From: Druceiella hillmani | Taxonomy: Eukaryota; Arthropoda; Insecta; Lepidoptera; Hepialidae | Assembly: GCA_039881145.1 (NCBI GenBank) | Contig: JAYKKI010000037.1 | Location: 20,428,501 to 20,492,500, forward strand | DNA: 64,000 nt | Direction: 5' to 3' | Shown: one piece after another, positions 40,362 to 51,582 of the stretch | Position numbering within the stretch: the first letter of the stretch is position 1 | Layout: every line of letters starts with the position of its first letter | Notes under the pieces: model-generated | What the model was told of the DNA's origin: nothing | Seen by the model: only the letters and a program-made list of their open reading frames with translations | Database searches by the model: none | Made by a program: the position numbers and the translations under genes

Positions 40362-41739
40362 GAATAATGAATTTCTACAAAATTAACGCCAAATATATTC
40401 AATAGGTTAAATTTATGAATTTTTATTTTCAGATCTGTTTATTAGACGCTGCTGTGGGGTATCGCATATCGTTCGAATAAATACTTCGTCTATATTTATA
40501 AATACATATATATATGTATATATATATATTTATATCAATATTGATAGATTTTTTTGGGCAAAGCGAGATTTTGAAACCTTTTGAGTAAAAAATCGTTATT
40601 CTTTCGTCAAAAGCAGGACGTATTAAAAAACGTAAATAATGATTGGTTTTTTATTACTAATTCCTTTATTCGAGTTTCAAATTAAGTTTACAATAAAGAT
40701 ATGTAGCCATAGAAAATGTTTTATATAAAATGCTAATAACAATAATCGAGGTATGTACATTCAGACGAATATAAAAAAATAATACATTATTTACATACGA
40801 AATATTTATTCATAATTCTCTGAAAAATCTTCTTTAAACTTTCTTTTTTTTCTTTAATATAGTTGAAAAACTCTGCGTTGGATAACTCCGGATTAATTGG
40901 AAGAGCAACTCTGTTTTCATTAAATTTTGTTTCTGGCGTCCGACCATTTTGAATTAATTAGAGAAAAAATGCGTTCGGGAAAGCAGTTTGAAGTTGGGAC
41001 ATGAAGGAAACTAATTGAATAAATTTTTGGTATAATTTTTTGGAAACGGTTTAAAGAGCTTTTTGTTTAAAGTCTGTTTCGTTTAGTAGCCTAAAAATCA
41101 AACATTTTGCCTTTAAGTCACGTTTCATAGACAATATCATCGAAATAAAGACCAAAAGTGGAAATACCTGATGCCTGGAAATAGCTAAATATTTTTGCAG
41201 CACGAGAACTCGCATACTTGTTTTTGAGTGTTTCGCTACATCATTAATTCACCATGAGAAATACTAGACTCTTTTTTACACAATCTACAATAAGTTTTAT
41301 ACTCATTCGACTCCGTAATACACAGCCAAATATAATCATTCTCCTAATGTGTTCTGTATTTCGTTAGGCGATCTTTGCTTGTTTGGTTTTCTTCTTAGGT
41401 GTAATATTTTCCGCCTTCGAGCAATCCGAACCAACAATATCGGCTTCTTAATTCATCTATAAACTATTCTAATATGTATAGTTTAATTAACTCCTGTAAT
41501 TTAACCGAAACACGTAAGAAAAGATTACTTTTATTTCTTTAACGTAAATAAATCACGTAACTCACTGCTCAGTGCTTACGTAATCGAAAAAACTAATAAA
41601 CAAATGTAAAGTACATAAATTTGTATTTTTTCGTACGTAATCATGCGTAATCATTTTTTCGATCGTGAAATAGGTAGAAAGAAAGAAACGAATAATCGAT
41701 CGATGATTAATAGGTGAAGAGTAAAAGAGAATATCTCGC

Positions 41740-41860
41740 GCCCTCGTGCGAGCTTTTCTTGCACTTCGCGTCGTGCGGCCGACCGATTAACACACCTGCC
41801 TGTGCCTGCCGTGCCTTCACCGCGCTGTACCGTCGATTAATCCCCGAAAATCGGAACTAA
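41740..41860. other. CpG-rich patch in AT-rich background
   Basis: A 120-bp island with many CG dinucleotides (CGCGCCCTCG, CGCGTCGTGCGGCCGACCG, ACCGCGCTGTACCGTCG), bordered by ATCGATCGATGATTAATAGG upstream and CGATTAATCCCCGAAAATCG downstream. There is no open frame of note. It may be a promoter-like or enhancer-like element or a decayed mobile fragment; this is inference. Confidence 0.35.
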
Positions 41861-42934
41861 AGACCCGATAAAGTATTGTAATATGATGTAGATTTCTCCT
41901 TATGTTCATAATTGGGATGGGGATAATGGAATCATAAACATATTTTTACTTTTACTCCTAAATTTTCATATTATTTATATTTATAAGTTACAGAAAATAA
42001 TACAGAGATACCGTAATAGGTTTCAGAAAAACACCATAATGAAATGACAAGACGGGGAACAATTCTAAGACGGTATGTTATTTTTTAGTAAAGCTTCGCT
42101 CATTCCTCCAATTTAAACTTTCGGACATGATTTATTTTATTGGTAAGGAAAAGTGGTTCAGATTTTTATTAATTTCTATTCAGGTACTTGCAGTTGCTTT
42201 TCTAATTCAAAATTAGTGCAGTCGTCTCCAAATGCAAATAATTTTTTACGTAAAACTGTGGCAAACTTTGTAACTTAATCTGTTACTCAAGAATTATTTG
42301 TCGAACCTTAACTTTTAATACCTTAACTTTTTATTTTATAATTATTTAAATACATTAACGTAAATTTTAATATGTTTTATGCTAGATAGGAATTATGAAT
42401 AGCTCTGATTCTTTTAAATTAGCGGTGTAGCCAATAATAACATACTTATATTTCACAAAGGAAACAGTTACCGAGAACACAATAAGACGTATAATACACG
42501 TATGAATTTGAAAATAATTTTACACGCCCATTATTTACTACCAACTAAAGATTAAAGCAGGATTTCCAAACATCAAGAAAGTATTTTTAATTGATCTTAA
42601 TCTGGGAAAATGTTTGTAATGGAAAATCGCCTGCCATTTGATGTTTCTAACTCATAAGGTCATTGGAAAACAATAGTTTTCGCTGTCGCCAATGTAGGTT
42701 TAATGTTTAATTTTTTTTTCATTTTTTATAAAAAACATTAAGGTAAATGCAAAAAAGTCACTATTTTGAATTAAAATGTTTTCAAATAAATTAGCAAAAA
42801 ATTTACAATTTACTAAGTCAAATGCATTATTCCCTTATTCACAAAAGTCAAGTTCTTATGGGTCCATTGGGTGCCATGTTGGCAATCAGTTGCCATGTGT
42901 TATTCCATCGCCAGTACCTACCCCATTTTAATAC

Positions 42935-43062
<128 letters not shown>

Positions 43063-43167
43063 GCATACATATAAACGCAATTTACGTACCTTGCATTTAT
43101 TTATTTCAGAGTATTTTATTCCGTTTATTTATTTATTTTGGCTTTCTAGGTATTCTGTAATGTTTAG

Positions 43168-43347
43168 ACTAGGCCATACCAGTTTATCTTGGGAGTGTGC
43201 GTATTTATATTAGGATCAACTAGTTTGGCCTAGCCTAAAATGATTTATGGTCGGGCTTAGTACAAACTAGTTCAGGCTATACCGGTTAATCTTATCGGGT
43301 ATAAGAACTAGTTCAGCCTAGGCAAAACCAGTTTCTCCTGAAATAGG
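43168..43347. repeat. Diverged minisatellite, 4 units of 41-51 bp
   Basis: Units start at 43168 (ACTAGGCCATACCAGTTTAT), 43219 (ACTAGTTTGGCCTAGCC), 43266 (ACTAGTTCAGGCTATACCGG) and 43307 (ACTAGTTCAGCCTAGGC). The consensus is about ACTAGTTCRGCCTATACCAG followed by TTATCTT-like sequence. Palindromic CCTAGG/ACTAGT cores recur. Confidence 0.75.
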
Positions 43348-45728
43348 GTAAAAAAAATTTAAATCTCAACGGGATAAACGGACACCAAAGAAATTCAATT
43401 ACGTATTCAAAAATTAAAAATTATCATCAAGAAGTAGATATCGATAACACAATCGCAGAAAAAAATGCAAGAATTAGGAAATTAAATCGAATTTAACAGA
43501 TTTGGGTCACATTCAGAAAACACAACGACTAGAATAACGTTGAAAAAAAATTACTTCAATTATGAATTTATCTTAACTAATAATCCTATCGACATGATTG
43601 GTATTAGTTTTTGTCAAAATAATATTTCCAGTACTATGATCTTATAATAGCTTTGAAAATAAAAGCCGATTTAGGTATTCATTTCTATTGTTTTTATATT
43701 ACTTTATACTATATTTTATTTAACTTTGTTACTTGCTATTTTATATAATACAGAAAGTAATAAGGATTTGATATAAGTATTTCATTTAACCTACTTAAAA
43801 TGCTGTTGTAATTTAATTATGTGAAGGAACTTTAGTGATATTTATATTGTACTCAATGGAAAGCGTTTCATCACATCAATATATATCGAATAGGTCGTAT
43901 ATAAGTCGTTTCTTACACGTGTCATGTGTAGACGGTTCTTCAATATGTTGAAATCGTGTGTTTATATAAAGGAAAGAAAACAAAGGGAGACATTTCATCT
44001 CTTTCGTTATTGAATATATATATGCTAGGCTTTTCGAATCAACCATATTATGGTTTGATATTTTTATTACCGATGGGTTGATTTCATTGATAAGTTTTTT
44101 AGATTCAGTTTATCGCCGTTATTATTAAAGAAATTTAATGTAATCACGACTCATCCAGCCACTTTTTATATAAAAAACTACTGATTGTGTACATGAACGA
44201 TTGCTTAAAAATATGATTATTATCGAAATTGTTAAATTGCATAGAGGTGGAAGTTCAGTACTTTTTAAAATTTCATGTATGTTTGAAATCCATATTTCTT
44301 TAAGTTGTTCTATAGATTATTTCTTGACTTTCAGCTTATCAATTAATAAAAATTAAAGTACAAATGATGAATGATTTTCTTATGAATGCAAATCTGTGTA
44401 TGATAATTTCATTCAACTGCCGTGATTATAGATGTTCGCACTTGACGTGAAACTGAAAATATTCAGTCATTAAGCACTAGGTTACATTTTCGTTGCACTC
44501 AAATATGAAATAAAATAACGCATCAAAATAAGAGAATATCAGGTATTAGAGGTATTTTTTTTTTGTAATTTATACGAATGTACTTACTTCTTATATACAT
44601 TTTTAAAACTTACATGGAAAATGGCTTTTCGTGATTTTTTTAATCTAAAAAAATTAATGATATAACTGGAAACATGAATGAACATTTACTTTTATGAAAG
44701 TTTTGGTCAAAAAATAAAATGAAACTGATACTCTTTCAATTAGAAGTAATTAAAAAGCTCATATTACTAAAAAATAAGCACGAAACGTTAAGAGTACTTA
44801 CTTTGTGTAATAAAATTTCCGATGAGCAATAAAAAAAGGTTTTCTTAAATGAATGAAAAAGTTCAAACTCCGCAGTCATTTATTTAAGAAATGATTCTGG
44901 TAAACAAAAACTCTAGACAGGAAAGCTGCAAAAATTACATATATAAACAGAAGCAATAACAAAAAGGTGAATTCGTCATGAAATACCATCAACAGTGTTT
45001 TAAGCGTACACACCGAACTTACTTGTAGATTTAAATAATTCGTAACAAGATTTCGATCGTATCATTAATTTCAATCAAGTCGATTATATAATGAAAACAT
45101 TTTTACCTTTTTAAAACAACCCGTGTATATCGTTGTGGCGTAGTGCCTTATAAGCCATTACAACTAGTTTGCCTTGAGCATTAAGAAAATATACATCATA
45201 TATTTATGAAAATTTAAATATATTTAATTACCAAACGAATTCCCTACTACAATGTATGATTTGCGCTTGGTGTGCACAAAGTAGACATACGCACATACGT
45301 GGAATTTTAAATAAAACGTACGAACTTCATTCCTGTATTGTAATACATTACATAAACTTCTAGAATAAGAAATGGTCCATAAGAAATTAAAATTGATTAC
45401 TTCACTTTAAGGCCTCAGTTCATAGTCTCAAGAATATGAACTGATGGTTTGAAGACTAACTTAGGCTATATTCAGACGGAAATAATGGAATTCCCATACA
45501 AACAATAAATAATTTGGTTATTATAACGACCCCTCTGCTGTCAGTGTAACATTGTAGTTTAAAAATAATTTTATAAATAATTTTAATAGTTTTCCGGTTT
45601 CTAAATACGAGTGTTATATTTTGTCAGTGAAATATTTATTGTTTTATCCATTTTCTTTGTTCATTAAAATTTATATTTCAGTAGTTTATTTTTTACCTGG
45701 ATGGATAAATTTTTGCCATGAAAGTAAA
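43348..45728. other. AT-rich non-coding stretch
   Basis: Nothing supportable seen upstream of the LTR retrotransposon. Confidence 0.5.
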
Positions 45729-45733
45729 CAAAC
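45729..45733. repeat. Target-site duplication CAAAC (left)
   Basis: Five bases directly before the 5' LTR are identical to 51578-51582 directly after the 3' LTR. A 5-bp duplication is usual for BEL/Pao integration. Confidence 0.9.
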
Positions 45734-45961
45734 TGTTACGTTTAGCCTAATGTAATTGAGTTTTTGTATTTAAAACTAAACCAAACCAGTTAACAATAAT
45801 TGATTTATATAGTTTACTTTTTTGTAACTGGCAACGTGAAAAGGTATGGAGTTCTTTCGAAAAATTAATAATTTGGCTTTCATGTTTTACGCACGTTCTA
45901 TTATTTTATAAAGTGTATTTTAAAGACAAGAATTGGTTAAATTCTTCGTCATATCTCAACA
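45734..45961 (+). repeat. 5' LTR of BEL/Pao element
   Basis: It begins TGTTACGTTTAGCC and ends CATATCTCAACA. The match to 51347-51577 has eight substitutions and lacks the GTT found in the 3' copy near position 57 of the LTR. Confidence 0.96.
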
Positions 45962-45963
45962 TG

Positions 45964-45981
45964 TGGTGACCCCGACGTGAT
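45964..45981 (+). other. Primer binding site, tRNA-Trp type
   Basis: TGGTGACCCCGACGTGAT begins 2 nt after the 5' LTR. Its complement, ATCACGTCGGGGTCA plus CCA, is the 3' end of eukaryotic tRNA-Trp as I remember it. All 18 positions fit, so minus-strand DNA synthesis would be primed by tRNA-Trp. Confidence 0.88.
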
Positions 45982-46047
45982 AAAAAATTTAAGATTTTGC
46001 ATCGGACCTTTTGACATTCAGATTGGAAGAGTGCAATAAATTACAAG

Positions 46048-46455
46048 ATGGAATCTAACATAAAGAAGCGAGCGCCGATTCGGGCTTCTTTTACAAAGTT
46101 GTATAAAAGTATAAAGGCGCTTTTCGAGGATGACAATTCAAAGGTAGATGATATTTTAATTAAATATGATCCATTAGAAAGAACATATAATAATTTACTG
46201 GTAATGGATGAAACCATTTTAGAAATGTTGTTAGAAAAAGAAACTGAGCAGTTAAAATATGATGACGAATACGAGAACGTCGAAGAATATCTCCAAAAGT
46301 TTGAAGAAATAAGACGTCGTTTACAATTACTAAACGATAAATTACTTAAAAATGCCTCAAATGTAGAATATTCCGAAAAGACAAAATTGAAATTACCGAA
46401 AATTGAATTAATGAGATTGGCTTACGTTCTGGAGCCAATTCAAAAGGATAAATGA
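46048..46455 (+). pseudogene. BEL/Pao gag, N-terminal part
   Basis: This is the first ATG frame after the primer site, 135 codons, charged and helical (MESNIKKRAPIRASFTKLYK...). Its acidic/coiled middle (DEYENVEEYLQKFEEIRRRL) and the following LPKIEL are typical of the gag region of BEL/Pao (DUF1759-like). Just after LPKIEL, at about 46,410, the frame is lost and the last 14 residues before the tandem TGATGA stops are out of frame. The expected Pro-Lys-Phe-Asp stretch after LPKIEL is missing, so a deletion of about 20 nt probably caused the shift. Confidence 0.85.
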
Positions 46456-46624
46456 TGATAAACATATGGAGTTGGAAGAAAAATTCCAATATTTAATGCA
46501 ATGCATGATTCCCGGTACTAGGGCAAAGGAAATAATAGATAGTTACCCACCTGCCGCGGAAAATTATCATAAAGCCATTGAGAGTTTACAAAAAAGATTT
46601 GGAAGAGAATATCTATGCTTATAG
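46415..46624 (+). pseudogene. BEL/Pao gag, middle part in second frame
   Basis: Following the frame loss at about 46,410, this frame reads WLTFWSQFKRI, ELEEKFQYLMQCMIPGTRA and AIESLQKRFGREYL. These are the conserved gag blocks of BEL/Pao (W--FW--F; KF-YL------G-A; L--RFG). It ends in TAG at 46622-46624. The next block (LIEYYVREL) continues from 46615 in the first frame, so a second frameshift lies at about 46,605-46,618. Confidence 0.85.
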
Positions 46625-48537
46625 AATATTATGTCAGAGAACTTTTGGGACTTGTGATAAAAAATGCTACAAATATAAAATCTAAGTTAAGCATTATTCA
46701 GTTGTATGACAAATTAGATTCTCATTTAAGAGCATTAGAATTGATAGGAATGACATCAGATAAGTACGCAGCCATGCTGTTTCCCCTAGTGGAATCCTGT
46801 ATTCCTGAAGACATTTTGAGAATTTGGCTAAGAAATCCTTCCCTCAATGAAGAAGATAAGTCATATAGCAAGAGATTGAATAATCTTTTGTCCTTTTTGA
46901 GAGCAGAGGTAGAAGGGGAAGAAAGGATTTATTTGGCCAAGACTGGAATTAAACAAAATGAATATATTCTGAAAAGGCAAAGACCTATAGAACAAGAGTC
47001 GACTCAGCCAACTGCTAGTGATTTATTTGTCAGTAATAAAAATGATCATAAAATATTGTGCGTGTTTTGTGAAAAGTCGTCCCATCTAAGTAAGGACTGT
47101 TTCCATGGACAAAAGATGAATTCTGAAGAGAAAATGAATATTTTAAAGTCTAAAAGATGTTGCTATTCCTGTTTAAAGATTGGACATACATCGAAGAAAT
47201 GCCGCAATAAGCTTCATTGCATTTGTTGTGGTAGGAAGCATTATATCATTATGTGTCCAGACTTCAAGCCCACCAAAAACAAACAAGATAGAGCTGGAGA
47301 GGCTGAGAGCAGTTCTTTATCTAATGTATGTCAAACCAAAGAAGTATTGTTACAGACATTATTAGTAGCTATAGAAAACGATGGGAAAAGGCAAGTAGTT
47401 CGAGCTTTAATTGACACAGGCTCTCAAAGCTCGTATATTTTGGAATCTTCCGTAAAAAAACTCGGACTCAGGCCAACTCACTCTCAAGGCTTAACTCATG
47501 TGGTGTTTGGTGGAGCAACATTTTACAAACGGTATAACTGTTATGTCGTAGAAGTTCATAATTTAAATACATCATATTTTTGTAAAATTACAGTACTAGA
47601 CCAGCCTCAAATTTGTGGACCGTTACCTCACATAAAGGATCAACTTGATTTAAAAGAGCTGAAACAAAAGGGTATCAAAATCACCGATTTTAGTCAAGAG
47701 ATCCGTCCAATAGAAATGCTGATCGGAGCTGATATGGCTGGCAAAATTTACACTGGAAAAGTAATACCACTGAAATCAGGTTTAACAGCTATGGAAACCT
47801 ATTTAAGATGGGTCGTTATGGGAATGCAGACAAGTAATCATTCAAGAAAATCTATAGATGCAGTGTCAAGCTCCCTGTTGTCCCAAAGTTTTAATATTGA
47901 AAATTTATGGAATTTAGAAGCCCTAGGTATTCAAGATCCTTATGAGTCAAAAGATAAAATTGAACTAGAAAATGCTGTGAGGGAAAATCTCATAAAGACT
48001 GTTGAAGATGGCAGATATGAAGTGAAATTACTATGGAAAAGTAAAGACTACCTGCATGACAACAGAATTCTGGCTGAGAAAAGATTAGAAAAGACTACGG
48101 ATAAGCTAATTGCACAAAATAAATATGAAGCTTACAATGCAGTTTTGGAGGAATGGCTACAAGAAGACTTTATAGAGGTAGTACCTCCTGAAGAATTATC
48201 TCAGCCATCTTGCTACTTGCCACATCGAGGGGTCTTCAAAGAAGGAAATGTAACGACCAAAGTTAGACCAGTTTTTGATGCGTCAAGTAAGTTGAAAGGT
48301 CATCGTTCTCTAAACGAATCTTTAGAAAAGGGCCCAAATACTCTGGAACTTATACCTAGTATTTTGATGAAATTCAGGGAAGATAAACTAGGAGTGGTCT
48401 CTGACATCAAGAAAGCTTTTCTACAAATTTCAGTCTGTCCTGAAGAACGCAACTTTTTACGATTTCTCTGGTGGAGGAACAGTGATGATGTGGTAGAACA
48501 CTCTAAGAAGGATATTCAAGTTTACAGACACAAATGA
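46615..48537 (+). pseudogene. BEL/Pao gag C-terminus, protease and N-terminal reverse transcriptase
   Basis: 640 codons in one frame. Residues 149-162 form a CX2CX4HX4C zinc knuckle (CVFCEKSSHLSKDC) and 183-196 a second one (CYSCLKIGHTSKKC). Residues 202-214 are a third, variant knuckle (CX2CX3HX4C). The aspartic protease active site is DTGS at 267-270, within RALIDTGSQSSYI. From about residue 535 the reverse transcriptase fingers and palm begin, with RPVFDAS and VVSDIKKAFLQI; the Asp in SDIKKAF is the first catalytic Asp. The frame ends at TGA 48535-48537, in YRHK-stop-VVFGLT, where relatives have Arg. A CGA to TGA transition explains it. The ATG at 46615 is not a true start. Confidence 0.93.
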
Positions 48538-49467
48538 GTGGTTTTCGGCCTCACATGCTCACCTTTCATACTAGGAGCTGTTATACAGTATCATTTGGAC
48601 AAATCTGCGCCTGAAATACAACATATAGCACAGAAGCTAAAGAAATCCTTTTATGTTGATAACTGTGTTACATCTGTAAACTCAAAAGAAGAATATGAAG
48701 AGTTTGTTGAAACATCTACGAAGTTAATGACTGAAGCCAGAATGGAATTAAGAGGCTGGGAATCAAGCAGCTTAGAAAAACCGGATAAAGAATGTGAACC
48801 AACACCAGTTCTAGGACTACTCTGGGATAAAGAAGAAGACACATTATTTTGCAACGTAAATAATATCTCGGAGCCAACAGGAATTCTTACTAGACGAACC
48901 TTACTTTCTGTAACGCAAAAGGTTTTCGACCCTATAGGATTCACAAGTCCAGTTACATTATATCCGAAAGTTCTGCTGCAAGAAAGCTGGAAGGAGAAAC
49001 TTAGTTGGGACACAAGTTTGCCAAAAGAAGTTTGTGACAAATTCTTGAAGTGGTTTCAAGAACTGAATCTCTTGAAACATCTGAAAATTCCTAGACGCAT
49101 AATACTTGAAGATGCGGCATCAGTTAGTTTACATGTATTTTGTGATGCGTCTGGACTTTCTTATGCAGCAGTAGTCTTTGTGAGAAATGTTCGACATTAT
49201 GAAATTTGTGTGCAAATGGAATTAGCAAAATCAAGAGTTGCACCGTTAAAGAAGATGACCATTCCACGATTAGAACTGATGGCTTGTACTATAGGAGCGA
49301 GACTTTTGGATTTTGTGAAGAAAACTTTGGAACTGAAAGATGTTTCAGAATATTTTTGGACGGACTCGGCCACAGCATTATATGGGATCTGTCATGAAGA
49401 GCCATGGGGAGTTTTCGTTCAAAATCGAGTAAAGGAAATACGAAAACTTTCAAACACAGAAGATTGA
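48538..49467 (+). pseudogene. BEL/Pao reverse transcriptase C-terminus and RNase H
   Basis: It continues in the same frame after the TGA. VVFGLTCSPFILGA leads to the palm motif FYVDNCVTS at about residues 38-46; the motif is YVDN where YVDD is the general retroelement form. The connection domain follows (PTPVLGLLWD; KVFDPIGFTSPV). The RNase H part has HVFCDASGLSYAAVVF (first Asp), KMTIPRLELMAC (Glu) and FWTDSATAL (second Asp). A second in-frame TGA at 49465-49467 sits in KLSNTED-stop-HIQGTQNHADLPSRG, where relatives have Trp, so TGG to TGA is likely. Starting at 48538 marks the end of the stop, not a real initiation site. Confidence 0.93.
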
Positions 49468-49770
49468 CATATTCAAGGAACCCAGAATCACGCAGATTTG
49501 CCTTCCAGAGGTTGTAGCGTTGAAAAATTGTTAAACTCCCGTTGGTGGGAGGGACCGGAATGGCTGTCTAAAGAAGAAAGGGAGTGGCCTAAAAATCAAG
49601 AAAAGCTGAAGGTTGCACTAGTAGTCAATAGTCCACTAGATAGAGAGTGGTATGTGCAATATTTTTCCAGCTACAAGAAGATTCTTAGAATGGTTGCATG
49701 GATGAGAAGATTCATTTCCAATTGTAAAAGAAGTCAACAAGAGCGCTTAAAAGGTGAATTATCGGGGTAA
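49468..49770 (+). pseudogene. BEL/Pao RNase H end and linker to integrase
   Basis: Same frame. HIQGTQNHADLPSRGCS carries the last RNase H Asp (in NHADLPSRG), followed by the family-typical RWWEGPEWLSKEEREWP. It stops at TAA 49768-49770 after GELSG, and the frame is open again immediately after. No separate start is expected, because this is an internal part of the polyprotein. Confidence 0.88.
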
Positions 49771-50538
49771 GAAATAAATGCAGCCGAAAAGAATTTGATG
49801 AAAATTGTACAGCAAGAGCAGTTCAGTGGCGAATATTTGAGAAGTCTAAAAACTGTCACATCCTTTGAAGATAAAGAAGAACTAATCCGAGTCAAAACAA
49901 AGTTAACTGAACGGAAGGATTTTGAAAATTTTAAGACTCCAATATTGCTACCTGGAAAACATAAATTGGTAGAGCTCATGATACACGAGAGCCACATTAA
50001 TCTAATTCATTGTGGTCTGAACAATCTCCTCGTAGACGCGAGAGAAAAGTTTTGGGTAGTAAATGCAAGGAAAACTGCACGTAGAATAATATCCAGGTGT
50101 ATTCGATGGAAGAGACATAGTGCAAAGAACATAGAAACCATGCCAGTACCATTGCCAGAAGATAGGATCAAAGAGGCCTCTGTATTCGAGGTGGTTGGAG
50201 TGGATTTGGCAGGACCCCTATCACTTAAAGGGAGCACTAAAAGCTGGATTGTCATATTTACCTGCGCGGTGTTTCGAGCTATTCATTTAGAACTGGTCCA
50301 GTCACTATCTACGAAATCTTTCCTTTTACGTTTTAGAAGATTTATTGCTAGACGTGGACGGCCCCATATTGTGTACAGCGATAATGGCACGAATTTTGTT
50401 GGTGCGAACAACTTATTGACATCTATCGATTGGGAAGCCGTACAAAAAGAGGCGCACATGAAAAGAATAATCTGGAAGTTCAACCCTCCCACGGCTGCCT
50501 GGTGGGGTGGCTTTTGGGAAAGACTCATTCAAGTGTAA
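49771..50538 (+). pseudogene. BEL/Pao integrase (zinc domain and catalytic core)
   Basis: Same frame after the TAA. The N-terminal zinc domain reads HESHINLIHCGLNNL with the His pair. The second half should be CX2C but reads CIRWKR, so the last Cys ligand is Trp (TGG at 50107-50109). The catalytic core shows VVGVDLAGPL (first Asp), YSDNGTNFVGA (second Asp) and WWGGFWERLI (Glu), with 45 residues between the second Asp and the Glu. The frame stops at TAA 50536-50538 in RLIQV-stop-KKMLRRVLGRA. The zinc-ligand change alone would be expected to cripple integration. Confidence 0.92.
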
Positions 50539-51210
50539 AAGAAAATGCTACGACGGGTTTTGGGCAGAGCATGCGTCACTTACGAAGAGATGGTTACTTT
50601 ACTGTACGACTGTGAATCAATCATCAATTCCCGGCCCATAACCTACATTTCGGAAAATGACCAATATTTGAATCCCTTGACCCCTGCCATGTTCTTGCAG
50701 GATATGCACACGGTGGGAGTTCCAGATTTAGACCATCTTGATGAAATTGATATCACCCAAAGATACCGTTATCAGCAAAACTTAAGAGAAGAATTGAGAA
50801 AACGCTTCCGTTCTGAATATCTAGGACAGTTAGTTTTGGCAAAGTCTAATAACAAGTGTAAAGAGGTAAAATTAAACGACATTGTCTTAGTAGAAGATAC
50901 AAGCAAGAAGAGAGCTTTTTGGCCTCTAGGATGTGTTATAGCTATATTCCCTGGGAAAGATGGGATTAGTAGAGTGGTAAAGATAAAGACTGATTCTGGA
51001 GAATTACTTCGTCCGGTACAACGTGTTTATCCCTTGGAAGTTGAAGCTTTCAGTAATTCATATGAGGAAGTGCAAAAGACTGTAGGTCAACTACGGGAAA
51101 AGAACAGGGTTCTGAGCTTTTCTGTATCAAAAGAGATGCCGGAACAAACAACCAGATCTCGAAGAGTCATTCATTTACCGTCTAAGCTAAGGGATTTTGA
51201 ACTGTCCTGA
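50539..51210 (+). pseudogene. BEL/Pao integrase C-terminus with DUF5641-like tail
   Basis: The same frame continues KKMLRRVLGRACVTYEEM and ESIINSRPITYISEN, both standard after the catalytic Glu in BEL/Pao. The C-terminal module follows: VLVEDTSKKRAFWPLGCVI and VVKIKTDSGELLRPVQRVYP, which is the DUF5641-type end. The natural stop TGA is at 51208-51210. Between it and the 3' LTR are only about 135 nt with no further frame. Confidence 0.9.
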
Positions 51211-51332
51211 AGGGACTGATATGGACTCTAAATGTTGATTTCTGAGTATTTAGTTAAATTCTATGTCGAGGAAAGAAATTTGTTATAATATTAATTGCTT
51301 ATGCTCCTGGGTTTTGACGAAATGAGTTCATC

Positions 51333-51346
51333 AAAAGGTGGGAGGA
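51333..51346 (+). other. Polypurine tract
   Basis: AAAAGGTGGGAGGA lies directly against the 3' LTR, the position of the plus-strand primer in LTR retrotransposons. A single T interrupts the purines. Confidence 0.85.
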
Positions 51347-51577
51347 TGTTACGTTTAGCCTAATGTAATTGAGTTTTTATATTTAAAACTAAACCAAACC
51401 AGTTGTTAACAATAATTGATTTATACAGTTTACTTTTTTGTAACTGGCAACATGAAAAGGTATGGAGTTCTTTAGAAAAATAAATAATTTGGCTGTCATG
51501 TTTTACGGACGTTCTATTATTTTATAAAGTGTATTTTAAAGACAAGAATTGGTTAAATTCTTCATCATATCTCAACA
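51347..51577 (+). repeat. 3' LTR of BEL/Pao element
   Basis: TGTTACGTTTAGCC to CATATCTCAACA, 231 bp. Compared with the 5' LTR it has eight substitutions and an extra GTT. Confidence 0.96.
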
Positions 51578-51582
51578 CAAAC
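51578..51582. repeat. Target-site duplication CAAAC (right)
   Basis: Identical to 45729-45733, so the two LTRs belong to one insertion and have not recombined with another copy. Confidence 0.9.

Larger units (their letters stand above)
45734..51577 (+). mobile_element. BEL/Pao LTR retrotransposon, structurally complete but inactive
   Basis: The 5.84-kb element has, in order: target duplication CAAAC, 5' LTR (TG...CA, 228 bp), tRNA-Trp primer site, gag, protease, reverse transcriptase, RNase H, integrase, polypurine tract, 3' LTR (231 bp) and CAAAC. The domain order and protein motifs are those of BEL/Pao. By eye the LTRs differ at 8 sites plus one 3-bp indel (about 3.5%). The coding part has at least two frame changes in gag and in-frame stops at 48535, 49465, 49768 and 50536. 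No envelope-like frame lies between integrase and the 3' LTR. It sits in plain AT-rich DNA and is clearly less AT-rich than the host sequence. Confidence 0.97.

Noticed and set aside
48651..50528. Minus-strand frames inside the BEL/Pao pol region
   Set aside because: They are antisense shadows; the plus strand carries all the domain motifs in order.
51211..51332. Possible third gene (envelope-like) before the 3' LTR
   Set aside because: Only about 135 nt separate the end of integrase from the 3' LTR, and no frame is present.
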